A stretch of 40,979 nt of DNA from Priapulus caudatus. Its lineage: Eukaryota > Priapulida > Priapulimorpha > Priapulimorphida > Priapulidae. The stretch is from positions 1 through 40,979 of the forward strand of contig NW_014578619.1 in NCBI RefSeq assembly GCF_000485595.1, given 5' to 3'. Numbering within the stretch: the stretch's first letter is position 1; each line of letters begins with the position of its first letter. Both the position numbers and the translations under genes were made by a program. Below are positions 12,903 through 24,975 of this stretch, one piece after another. The notes under the pieces were generated by a model. It was not told the DNA's origin and made no database searches. It saw only the letters and a list, made by a program, of their open reading frames with translations.

Positions 12903-14272
12903 ATACGACATACATGACATAACAATACAACATACATACAGTACATATCATACATACAATACATATCTATAAGCATACATACATATATGGTAGTCATACA
13001 TACATACATACATAGCACTAACATAAACATTACAGTACATACAATACATACTATACATACATACATACAGTACATACAATACTATACGATCACATACATA
13101 CATACATACATACATACATAAGCATACATACATACATACATAATCATACATACATACATACAATACAACATACATAATACATAAACTACATAGCATACAT
13201 ACAACATACAAGAATACATACATACATACATACATACATACATACATACATACAGTACATACATACATTAATACATACATACATACATCAATACATACAT
13301 AGCTACATACATAACATACATAACTATACATACAGTCATACATACATACATACATACATACATACATACATACATACATACATACATCATACATAACAAT
13401 ACATACATACATACATACATACATAGCATACATGCAATAACATACAATACATACATACATACATACATACCATACATACATACATGACAGATACATACCA
13501 TAAAGCATTACATACATACATACATACATATCATACATACATACATACATCATACATACATACATACATACATACAATACATACATACATATACATGACA
13601 ATACATACATACATCATACATACATCATACATACATACATACATACATACATACAGTACATACATACCCATAATACAATACATACATACATACATACATA
13701 CATACATTCATACATAACTACATACATCATCACATACCATACATACATAGCATACATACATACATACAATCATACATACATACATACATCATACATACAT
13801 ACATACTAGCATACATATAAGCATACATACATACATACTACATACATACATTACATACATACATACATACGATACATAATACATCATACATACATACAGT
13901 ACATACATACACAGTACATACATACATACATACATACATACATACCAGTACATACATACACTACATACATACATACAATACATACATACATACATACATA
14001 CATACAGTACATACATACATACATACATACAATACATACATACAGTACATACATACATACATACATACATAATACATATCTTCTCTCTCACATCATACAT
14101 ACATACATACATAGATACATAATACAGTACATTACATACATACATACACTACATACATACATACATACATACATACATACATTCATAACAATACATACAT
14201 ACATACGTACATAAATACATAACATAACATACGTACATAAATACATACATATCATTACAGTACTTACTCTAC

Positions 14273-14306
<34 letters not shown>

Positions 14307-14785
14307 GCATACATACATACATACATTACCATACATACATAGCATAACATACATACATACATACATTACATATCATACATAGCATACATACATACATACC
14401 ATACATACATAAGCATACATACATACATACTTACTTACTGTACTTACTTACTTAATATAATATACATACATACAATACATACATACATACATACATACAT
14501 ACATACAATACATACTACATACAGTACACATACATACAACTACATACATTACATACATACATACATCACATACATAACATACATACACTACATACATACA
14601 TCATACATACACTAGATAATTACATACTACATACATCATAGCATAAAAATAGCATACAACATACATACATTACATACATACCAAACAATACAACATACAT
14701 ACATACCATACATACATACATACATACATACAATACATAGCATACATACATTACATACATACATACAACATACCAAAAAATTAAC

Positions 14786-15005
14786 ATACATACATGCATG
14801 CATGCATGCATGCATGCATGCAATGCACGCACGCACGCTAACGCACGCACGCACACACACATTGTTAAATTGCCCTCATCGTTTTTATTTTTCAGGTTTT
14901 GAAGGAGAATCTACATTGGCAACGTTAACAATGTGGTGTGTGCGTGCGTGCGTGCGTGCGTGGCCGTGCATGCATGCATGCATGCATGCATGCATGCATG
15001 TATGT
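14786..15005. repeat. Palindrome junction between units U2 and U3
   Basis: Reading outward on both sides, the order is CATG, CGTG/CACG, TG/CA, then ATTGTTAA (14861-14868) facing TTAACAAT (14925-14932). ATTGCC and GGCAA extend the stem. The axis is at about 14,896 with a loop of about 50 bases. CATA repeat lies to the left and TATG to the right. The loop contains TTTTTATTTTTCAG, a splice acceptor lookalike. Confidence 0.85.
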
Positions 15006-15481
15006 ATGTGTATGTATGGTATGTATGTATGTATATGTATGTGTATGTATGTATGTATGTATGTTATGTATGTATGTATGTCATGTATTGTAGTATGTAT
15101 TATTATGCTGGTTAATGTCCTGTTTTAGTTTGTAGTATGTATGTATGTATTTATCGCTATGGTATTATGTATGTATGTATGTATTGCTATTATGTATATG
15201 TATGTAGTATGTATGTATGTATGTATGTATGTAATGTATGGTATGTAGTATGTATTAATGTATGTATGTATGTATGTATGTATGTTATGTATGTATGTAT
15301 GTATGTTGTATGTATGTTGTATGTAATATTATGTAAGTAAGTAAGTAAGTAACGTAAGTATGTAAATGTATGTATTATGTATGTAATGTACGTATGACTA
15401 TGTTATGTATGGTTATGTAATGTATGTAATGTTATGTAATGTATGTATGTATGTATGTAATGGTAGTTGTATGTATATGTA

Positions 15482-15519
<38 letters not shown>

Positions 15520-15776
15520 GTAGAAGTATGTATGTAATGTATGTATTTATGTACGTAGGTATTATGTATTTATGTACGTATGTATGTATGTATTGTTATG
15601 CAATGTTTTTTAATGTATGTATGTATGTATGTATGTATGTATGTATGTATGTATGTATGATACTGTATTATGTATGAGTATGTATGTATTATGTATGTTA
15701 TGTATGTATGTATGTAATGTATGATGGTATGTAGTGTATGTATGTAGTATGTATGTATGTATGTATGTATGTTATG

Positions 15777-15807
<31 letters not shown>

Positions 15808-15832
15808 TGTATTATGTAATGTAATGTATTTG

Positions 15833-15863
<31 letters not shown>

Positions 15864-15951
15864 TGTTGTATGGTATGTATGTTGTATGTTGTATTATGCT
15901 ATGTATGTATGTTGTATGTATGTATGTATGTTATGTTATGTATGATGTATG

Positions 15952-15982
<31 letters not shown>

Positions 15983-16123
15983 GTATTTATGGTATGTATG
16001 TATGTATGTATGTATGTATGTATGTATGTATTGTATGTATGTATGTTTTTAAAAAAAAAATGGGTATGTATGTAATGTATGTATGTATGTATGTTGATAT
16101 GTATGTATGTTTATGTAGTTATG

Positions 16124-16154
<31 letters not shown>

Positions 16155-16473
16155 TGTATGTATGTCATGTATGTATGTATGTATGTATGTATGTTATTTG
16201 TATGTATGTTGTATGTATGTATGTATGTATGTATGTATGTATGTATGTATGATATGTATGGTATGTATGTATGTATGTATGTTATGTATGTATATGATTA
16301 TGTATGTATGTATTGTATGTATGTATTTATGTATGGTATGTATGTATGTATGTATGTATGTATGTATGGTTGATGTATGTAATGTATGTATGTATGTATT
16401 GTATGTATGTATGTATGTATGTATGTATGTATGTATTATGTATGTTGTATGTATGTATGTATGAGTATGTATG

Positions 16474-16504
<31 letters not shown>

Positions 16505-17896
16505 TGTATGTTTATATGTATGTATGCTATGTATTGTATGTATGTATGTATGTATTATGTAATTATGTATGTATGTAATGTATGTATGTATGTATGTATG
16601 TAATGTATGTATGTATGTATATGGGTTATGTAGTGTATGTATGGTAGTTAGTATGTATGTAATGTAGATGTTATGATGATATGTTAATGTATGTATGTAT
16701 GTATGTATGTATGTATGTATTGTATTGTAGTATGTTATGTATGATGTATTGTATGTATGTTATGTATGTATGTATGGTATTGTTATGTATGTAGTATGTA
16801 TGTATGTATTATGTATGTATGTATTGTATGGTATGTATGTATGATGTATGTATGTATGTATGATATGTATGTATCTAGTGGGTCATTGTTATGTATGATG
16901 TGTTTATGTATGTATGTACTCTCATTAATGCATGAGGTGTGTGTGTGTGTGTGCGTGCGTGCGTAGCTGTGCATGGCCATGTATAGGTATGTAATGTATG
17001 GTATGTAATGTATGTATGTATGTAGTATGTATGTAGTGTAGTATTGTATGTATGTATGATATGTATGATGTATGTATTGTATGTATTATTGTAATGTATG
17101 ATAGTTATGTTATGTATGTATGTAAGTAATGTTATGTATGTATGTATGTATGTATGTATGGTATGTATGTATGTAGTATGTATGTATGATGGGTAATGTA
17201 TCCTGGTATGGTATGATGTATGTATGTATGTATGTATGTATGTATGTTGTAATGTATGTATGATAATGTATGTATGTATGTTGTATGTATGTATGTATGT
17301 AATGTATGTATGTATGTATATGTATGTGTATGTTAATTATGGTATGTAAGTAAGTAAGTAAGTAAGTAAGTATGTATGTATGTATGTATGTATATGTAAT
17401 GTATGGTATGTATGGTATGTATGATGTATGTATGTAGTATGTATGTATGTAGTATGTATTATGTATGTATGTAAATGTATTGTATGTATGTATGTATGTT
17501 GTAGTATGTTGTATGTATGTATGTAATGTATGTATGTATGTATAGTATTGTTATGTATGTATGTTATTATGTATGTAAATTGTATGTAATGTATGTATGT
17601 ATGTTATGTAGTAGTATGTATGTATGTATGTATGTTATGTAATGTAGTATGTTATGTATGTTATGTATGATAAATTATGTATGTATGTAATGTAAGTAAG
17701 TAAGTAAGTAAGTAAAGTGAAGTAAGTAAGTAAGTAAGTAGTAAGTAATGTATGTATGTATTATGTACGTATGTATGTATGATGTATGTATGGTATGTAA
17801 TGTACTATGTACGTACTGTAATGTAGGTTGGTATGTATGTTATTTATGTATGTATGTATGTTATGGTATGTAGTATGTATGATATGTATTTGTAAA
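15005..17896 (+). repeat. TATG tetranucleotide array, unit U3 (forward)
   Basis: Its landmarks have the same order and spacing as in U1: TAAG tracts at 15326-15360 and 15484-15530, TATTTATGTACGTA at 15544-15557 and 15567-15580, an anchor island at 16916-16984, and TAAG tracts at 17348-17370 and 17692-17748. It is cut by the N gap before reaching the equivalent of the mGluR exon. It has far fewer stray C bases than U1 or U2. Confidence 0.93.
16916..16984 (+). repeat. GC-rich composite island with anchor, copy 4
   Basis: TACTCTCATTAATGCATGAG is followed by (TG)n, (CGTG)n, CATGGCCATG and TATG. The order is the same as at 3290-3360. It lies 2.0 kb from the 14.9 kb axis, as does the copy at 12839-12902. 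Confidence 0.85.
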
Positions 17897-17921
17897 NNNN
17901 NNNNNNNNNNNNNNNNNNNNN
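17897..17921. other. Assembly gap (25 N)
   Basis: Twenty-five Ns separate TATG on the left from CATA on the right. It is an assembler placeholder, so the true distance and even the adjacency are unknown. Confidence 0.99.
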
Positions 17922-18656
17922 CATGCATACATACATACATACATACATACATACATACATACATACAACATACATACAGCACATACATTACATACATACA
18001 TACACTACATACATACATACATAATTACATACATACATACATACTACATACATACATTACATACATACATACAATACATACATACATACATACATACATA
18101 CATACATACATACATACATAGCATACATCACATTACATCATACATACATAACATTACATTACATACATACATACATACATTACATACGATACATCATCAT
18201 ACATACATACATACATACATACATACATACATACATACATACATACATACATACATTCAACATAATAACATACATACTATACATACATACATACATACAT
18301 ACATACATACATACATACATACATACATACATTACATACTTACTTACTTATTACTACTTACATTATATATACATACATACATACATTACATACATAGCAT
18401 ACATACATACTACATAATACATACATACAGTACAACATACAATACATACATACATACATACATACATACATACATACATACATACATACATACATCACTA
18501 CATTACATACATACATACAGTAACATACATACATAAAGTACATACATACTATACATACATACATACTAATTACATTTACAAATAATACATACCTACCATA
18601 CATACCATACATACATCTACATAAATACATACATACATACTACCCATACATACATA

Positions 18657-18762
18657 CATGCATTGCATGCATTGCATGCATTGCATGCATGCACGCACGC
18701 ACGCCACGCCTACGCACGCACGCACACCACACACACACACACTCATGCATTAATGTAGTACA
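18657..18762 (-). repeat. GC-rich composite island with anchor, copy 5 (inverted)
   Basis: TGCATGCAT repeats, CACG repeats and CA repeats are followed by CTCATGCATTAATGTAGTA at 18742-18760 and CATA. It is the cleanest example of the composite order. Confidence 0.88.
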
Positions 18763-19122
18763 TACATACATACATACATACATACCATACATACATACAT
18801 ACATACATTACATTACATACATACTAGCATACTACATACAGTACATACATACATACATACATACATACATACATACATCACATAACTACATACATACATA
18901 CATACATACATCATACATCATACATACTACATACATACATAAGCATTACATACATACATACGATACATACATACATACATACATACATACATCATACATA
19001 CATACATACATACATACATCACATACAATACATAACATACATAATACATCACATTACATACTGTACATACATACATACATACATACATACATAATACATA
19101 CATACAGACATACATACATACA

Positions 19123-19153
<31 letters not shown>

Positions 19154-19646
19154 CATACATACATACCATACCATACATACATACATACATGACATACTAC
19201 ATACATCATACATCACATCAATAAATTACATACTACTACATACCATACATACATACAATAACTACATACATACATACATACATACATACATACTACATAC
19301 ATACATACATACATACATACATACATTACATACATACAGACATACATAACATAACATACATAAATACATACATACATAACATTACATACTACATACATAC
19401 ATACATACATACATTACATACATACATACATACATCATACATAGCATACATACTACATACATACATACATACGATACATACATACATACATACATCAACA
19501 TACATACATAACATACAATACATACATGACATAACATACCATACAGTACATACATAAATAACACTACATACACTACATACATACAATTACATACATACAT
19601 TACATACATACATACATACCATACCACATACCTACATACATACATC

Positions 19647-19806
19647 CATGGCACGCACGCAGGCACGCACGCCACGCACGCACGCCACGCATCACACACA
19701 CACTCACGCACGCACTCACGCACCGCCGCGCGCGCGCACGCACGACACACTCTGCAAAAAGTGCTGCCGTGCGTGCTGTGCGTGCGCTACGTACGTACGT
19801 ACGTAG
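19647..19806. repeat. CACG/GTGC island with ACGT run
   Basis: CACGCACG-rich sequence is followed by GCAAAAAGTGCTGCCG, GTGCGTGC and (ACGT)4-5. It is partly self-complementary, with CACG to the left and CGTG to the right. CATA repeat lies on both sides, so orientation does not switch here. Confidence 0.65.
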
Positions 19807-19808
19807 CA

Positions 19809-19839
<31 letters not shown>

Positions 19840-20035
19840 CATACATACAATACATACATACATACATACATACATACATACAATTACATTTACATACATA
19901 CATACTTACTTACTTACTTACTTACATACATTACGATACCATACATACATACATAACATACATACATACATACATTACATACATACATACATCATACATA
20001 CATACATTACTACATACATAACATACATACCGTAT

Positions 20036-20795
20036 CAGGACAAATTACCCCGGGACAGATCACCGCCCCGGACAATTTACCCCGCGACAATTACCCCCGC
20101 GACAATTACCCCCCATGCCATTTCCCCCCAGGCCATTCACCCCCGGACATTTACCCCCGGAACAATCACCCCCCGCGACAATGTACCCCGGACAATCTAC
20201 CCCCCCATGCCATTTACCCCCATTGCATTCACCCCCGCGACATTTACCGCCCGGACAATTACCCCCGGACATTTACCCCCGGACAATTACCCCCGCCGAC
20301 ATTTACCCCCCGCCGACAATTACCCCCCGCGCGACAATTACCCCGCGACAATACCCCCCGGACATTTACCCCCGCCGCAATTACCCCCCGCCGACAATAC
20401 GCCCCGCGACAATTACCCCATCGCCTTTACCCCCATGCCATTCACCCGCGCCGACATTTACCCCCGGACAATTACCCCCGGACAATTTACCCCCGGACTT
20501 ACCCCGGACATTTACCCCCGGAACAATTACCCCCCGCCGACAATTACCCCCGGACAATTACCCCGGACATTTACCCCACCGCGACAATTACCCCCCGGGA
20601 CAATTACCCGGACATTTACCCCCGGACAATTATCCCCCGGACAATTACCCCTGCCATTTACCCCCCATTGCCATTTCACCCCCGCGGACAATCACCCTCT
20701 GGACATTACCTCGGACATTTTACCCCCCGACAAATATAACCCCCCGGCACAATACCCCCGGACAATTACCCCCCGCGACAATTACCCCCCGAATG
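20036..20795 (+). repeat. C-rich minisatellite, left arm
   Basis: Tandem units of about 14 bp alternate GGACAATTACCCCC and GGACATTTACCCCC with occasional CATGCCATTTACCCC variants; many units carry one-base changes. Long open frames (350 and 361 codons, rich in P-R-D-N-Y) result from the repeat and are not genes. Confidence 0.92.
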
Positions 20796-21182
20796 CGTGC
20801 GTGCCGTGCGGTGTGCAGTAACGTTGTGCTGCATGTTGTGCGTGCGCGTCTGCCGTGCACGGCATGCATGTGCACAGTAGACGCTGCGTGCGTGCTGCCT
20901 GGTTCGTCACTTCTACACCGGTGCGTGCATGCGTGCTGCGTGCTGTGTGCACGGTACACGTGCGTGCATGGTATGTGCGTGCTGTGTACGTACACGTGCG
21001 TGCGTTCGTGGCGTGCGTTGCGTGCGTGTGTACGTAAACGTGCGTGCGTGCGTGCGTGCGTGTGCTTGTTACGAACAATATCAGGCCATCTGCTTTGCTG
21101 CCAACCGTTAAACTGCAGCATGTGCGCATTATTGACGTCATGTTTGAATAAACATGAAACATCGTATTATATTTTCAGGAGG
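20796..21182. other. Spacer between the C-rich and G-rich minisatellites
   Basis: GTGCGTGC-rich sequence to about 21064, then about 110 bases of unique DNA containing CTGCAGCATGTGCGC, AATAAA (21148-21153) and TATATTTTCAG (21168-21178). No gene is recognised. Confidence 0.7.
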
Positions 21183-22112
21183 GTTAAATGTGCGGGGTAA
21201 TTGTCGGTGGGGTAACATGTCCGGGGCGGTAAATGTCCGGGGGGGTAAAATGTCCGCGGCGTAATTTGTCCGGGGCGTAAATGTACCGGGGAGTAATTGT
21301 CCGGGCGGGCGTCCTCCTGGTAATGGCATTGGGGGTAAATGGGCCATGGGGGGTAATTGTCCGGGGGGTAAATGTCGGGGGTAATTATCCGGGGGGAATT
21401 GTGCCGGGGTAAATGTCGGGTGGTGTGTGAATCGGCATGGGCTGTAAATGGTGATGGGGGGGGTAATTGTCGGGGGTAAATGTCCGGGGGCGGTATTTGT
21501 CCGGGGTGGTAATGTCGGGGGTAAATGTCCGGGGGGTAAATGTCCGGGGGGTAAATGTCCGGGGGGTAATTTCCGGGGGTAAATTGTCCGGGGGGTATTG
21601 TCCGGGGGGGTGAATGGACTGGCGGGCGTAAATGGGTGGGTTTTGTGTAATTTTCCGGGGTAAATGTCCGGGGGGTAATGTCCGGGGGCGCCGTAAAAGT
21701 GTCCGGGGGGGTAAATGTCCGGGGGGTAAAATGTCCGGAGGGTGGTAATTGTCCGGGGCGTGAATGGGCATGGGCGCGTAAATGGGATGGGGTAATTGTC
21801 CGGGGCGGTAAATGTCCGGGGGGTTAATTGTCGCGGGGTAAATGCCGGGGTAAATGTCCGGCGGGTTAAATGTCCGGGGCGTAATTGTCCGGGGGTAAAT
21901 GTCCGGGGGGTAATTGTCCGCGGGGTGGTAAATCCCGGGGGGTAAATGTCCGGGGGAAATGTCCGGGGGGTAATTGTCCGGGGGGTCAATTGTCCCAGGG
22001 GGGGTGAATGGCATGGGCGGATTGCTAAACGGCATGCGGGGCGTAATTGTCGGGGTAATTGGTCGGGTGGGTAATTGTCCGGGGGGTGAATTTGTCGGGG
22101 GTATTTGTCCTA
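21183..22112 (-). repeat. G-rich minisatellite, right arm (inverted)
   Basis: GGGGGTAATTGTCC and GGGGGTAAATGTCC units, the reverse complement of 20036-20795. The outermost units match the left arm unit by unit (GGACAAAT, then GACAATTAC units, then CATGCC and GCCATTCACC variants), which shows an inverted duplication and not independent growth. Confidence 0.9.
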
Positions 22113-22198
22113 TGAACCAGTACATTTACATACATACATAATACATTACATTACATAACATACATTACATTACATAATACATACCATACATACATACA

Positions 22199-22229
<31 letters not shown>

Positions 22230-22552
22230 CATCAATACATACATACATACATACATACATTACATACATACATAATCATACATACATACATACATACATA
22301 CTACATACGCGTGCGCTGCACGCACGCACACACACACACACACACACACAACACACACACACACACACACACCACACACACTACACTCTGGCGCTGCGCC
22401 ACACACACACACACACACACATATATATTATAGATATATATCCATCCATCCATCCATCCATCCATTCATCCATCTATCCATCCATCCATCCGTCCATCCA
22501 TCCATTCATCCATCCATCCGTCCATCCATCCATCCATCCATCCATCCATCTA
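22113..22552 (+). repeat. CATA, CA and TCCA microsatellites
   Basis: (CATA)n to about 22305, a short GCGTGCGCTGCACGC element, (CA)n at 22318-22425, TA-rich sequence at 22420-22440, and (CATC)n at 22441-22551. Confidence 0.92.
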
Positions 22553-23514
22553 TTTTTATTATCCTTCGTTTGTTCCAACCTGCCTTTCTCTCTCACACAC
22601 ACACTCTCTCTACAAGTTATAAATTTTGAAACTTCTTTGAAGCTATTGGGAGACTAAAACCAGGGTTATAGGTTCTGGCAATCAAATTCTATGCATAATA
22701 TTATATTAAGCAAGTCTAACTGTTACCATGACAACAAAAGTTGAAGTCACAGTTTAGAGAGAAAATAGTGTGACGTAAGATTTTGCTATATTGCGAAGAA
22801 ATAAATTAGCCATTGATTCGTCGCAGGTCTTCGACACAAGTATCTAATTATCAGTCACTTGTCATTAAATTATCTTGGTTTTAATAATTTCATAATTAAA
22901 TTTATTGTTTTCATAATTAATGTAAAATAATTAATTTAATGTTTATTCACTTTATAATAATTGAATTTTAAGTGGATCAAATGAAGCCGAATTAACGACA
23001 TAATTTCACATTACTTTTATTATTCGTGATTCGGGTGTACAATTAATATCTACTACTAGCACTATGTTAGTATTCTGGGACCTAAATTTTTATTGGAACC
23101 TAATTTGTTGACAGTTCCAGCTGTAGATCTAGATACATTCTAATATGATGTCTCTGATTGTTATATAGCATCGATAAGTATAGCAACATAATTAGGCCTA
23201 TCATCGATCAGCAGGATAATCGATATATCCATTTCATAATCTATCCGTTCTAGATTTGTTTGTATTTGAACTTAAATGTAAGCAACAATTTTACAATGTT
23301 TCGAAACTAATGTGTAAAATTTATGAGCGAAGGAAAGCATTGGTTAATGCGGTATTTTCGTGCCACAACATGGTGATTAAACATGCCTTAGTTATGCAAA
23401 TTACGTAACAAAATGAAAACATAAAGTTATTCTCTACTGCAATAAATCACGTGATTAATCGACCCATTAAACGAATGATATAAGTGTTGATATAAAACCA
23501 TTCAATTAGAATGA

Positions 23515-23515
<1 letters not shown>
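22553..23515. other. AT-rich unique intron sequence
   Basis: No repeat array, long frame or recognisable gene; many ATTAAT/TAATTA words between 22850 and 23060. I see nothing that supports a feature. Confidence 0.6.

Positions 23516-23554
<39 letters not shown>
23516..23554 (+). repeat. (GA)n microsatellite
   Basis: About 19 GA units, nearly pure. Confidence 0.95.
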
Positions 23555-23558
<4 letters not shown>

Positions 23559-24298
23559 GAGAGAGTAAAGTTTGACAGTGGAAGACACAGTATATAGATA
23601 ACGCTTATCAAGTTGTTAGAACGAATTACTCTCCGAAACGTAATTTCCTTGAGTTTCTAATTAACATCAACGAAATAATTCTAGTTCATTTTCTTTGTGA
23701 GAGTTGTTTCATGTTCGGGGCCTTGTAGTCATGAAGCTTGTTATGTTAATAACATGAGAAGTTGAATGCTTCTATCTAGACAGTATTATAGATGGAGCAC
23801 AAATTGGCTGTCTCAACCAGACGCGTGTGTCAGTTAGAGAGAATGAACATTTAACTAGCCACTTGACTAGAGTTTCCGTATAAACGAGCATGCATTCGCG
23901 ATCCTGCCCCTTTATCCTTGCTTGAACCGCATTTAAAGTGAATTAGCCATCGCTGCTTGAAGCGTGTGAGAATTCAGGTAGTTCGGTACGGGTAAAGTAT
24001 TTGATGTAAATAGCCTTCAAGCGATGATAAGTGTAATGGTTTTTGGAGTTATAGAATTTTATACTTTTAGACGAGAGTAGAACATATCCCAATATCCCCG
24101 TGGCTCTATTTTTAGCATGCGGGTGAGCATGTTGCAAACTATAGCATTTTGCCGTACGCTTCCATTGGGGAATTTTGCGTTTCTGCCGAGTAATAAATTG
24201 ATTGAATAACAGATATATTTGTACGAGAGTGAGGGTGCGAGAAAAATGTGAAAGGAAAATATGGAGAGACACGAACATTTGAAGAACGACGACGATGA
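23555..24298. other. Unique intron sequence, nothing recognised
   Basis: Mixed-composition DNA without tandem repeats. The reverse-strand frames here only run through into the neighbouring (CA)n tract and show no family motif. Confidence 0.55.
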
Positions 24299-24326
24299 AA
24301 GAGAGAGAGAGAGCGCGCGATGGAGA

Positions 24327-24394
<68 letters not shown>
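24299..24394 (+). repeat. (GA)n and (GT)n microsatellites
   Basis: GAGAGA at 24299-24313, then about 33 uninterrupted GT units at 24329-24394. Confidence 0.95.
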
Positions 24395-24398
<4 letters not shown>

Positions 24399-24485
24399 CT
24401 TAGTGCTTGAGGAGTCACTCGAAGGCAAATACAGAATTCGCTGGCTCCCTGAATTACCCTCATAATTCAGCACTGTTTCCATCTA

Positions 24486-24975
24486 TCAACCGCAGCGCCA
24501 CCCACGCACACCGCCACCGCCACCGCCACGCCACCGCAAACCGCCACTCTGCCACCGCCACCGCCAGCATCTTTTACCTGATCCGCTATCGCACTCCTCG
24601 CCTATCATGATCATCCTGCTCCATTCTCCTTCACCTGTCCTCCTGCTTCTCCCCACGCGTTTTCCTTCTTTTACTCCTCTCTCCTCCCTCCTCACTCCTC
24701 CTGCCTCCTCCTCTTCACTCCTCTACTCCTCCTCCTCCTCTCTTTCCTCTCCTTCTTCTTGCCTCCTCCTCCTCCTCTCTTTACATTCTCTCCTCCTTTT
24801 TCCATTCCTCATCCTCCAGTTCCTTACTTCCCCCTACCTTCTCCTTCCTTATCTTTTCTCCCCTAATTCTACTAATCTCCATCCGCCATCCTTCCGCTTC
24901 CCTCGCTCGGCGCTCGTAAACCCCCCTCCCCCCTCCGCCACCCCCTCCCGCCCCCCCCCCCGCTCTGTCCCCACC
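24486..24975 (+). repeat. CCACCG trinucleotide tract and polypyrimidine tract
   Basis: CCACCG/CCGCCA repeats at about 24490-24570 are followed by a T/C tract with CCTCCT units from 24605 to 24970 and a C-run at 24951-24961. The 172-codon open frame is low-complexity (S, L, P, F) and not a gene. Confidence 0.85.

Larger units (their letters stand above)
10546..14786 (-). repeat. CATA tetranucleotide array, unit U2 (inverted)
   Basis: This is the reverse complement of the U1 type of array. TTAC tracts (about 10978-10995, 12270-12302, 14265-14308, 14430-14453), a CA block (11168-11226) and the anchor island (12839-12902) lie at mirror positions to U1, with coordinate sums of about 16.1-16.4 kb. 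Reverse-strand open frames are repeat translation only. Confidence 0.93.
17922..20030 (-). repeat. CATA tetranucleotide array, unit U4 (inverted)
   Basis: (CATA)n with a TTAC tract at 18338-18360 and an anchor island at 18657-18762. These are about 0.4 kb apart, as in U1 and U3 but in reverse order. Beyond about 19.6 kb the landmarks no longer follow the unit: a different GC-rich island and a TTAC tract (about 19903-19925) occur instead. Confidence 0.9.

Noticed and set aside
14880-15128. TTTTTATTTTTCAG followed by a phase-compatible frame (GFEGESTLATLT) as a possible cassette exon
   Set aside because: It lies in the loop of a palindrome, runs straight into GTGC and TATG repeat, and has no suitable donor keeping the frame.
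17897-17921. N run as biological signal
   Set aside because: It is an assembly placeholder. The orientation switch across it is informative but the distance is not.
19769-21200. Frames of 350 and 361 codons rich in P, R, D, N, Y, T
   Set aside because: They are translations of the 14-bp C-rich minisatellite and its neighbours; two frames are open over the same DNA, as expected for such a repeat.
21140-21200. AATAAA and TATATTTTCAG as an alternative last exon or polyA site
   Set aside because: The downstream sequence is G-rich minisatellite and no coding continuation resembles an mGluR tail.
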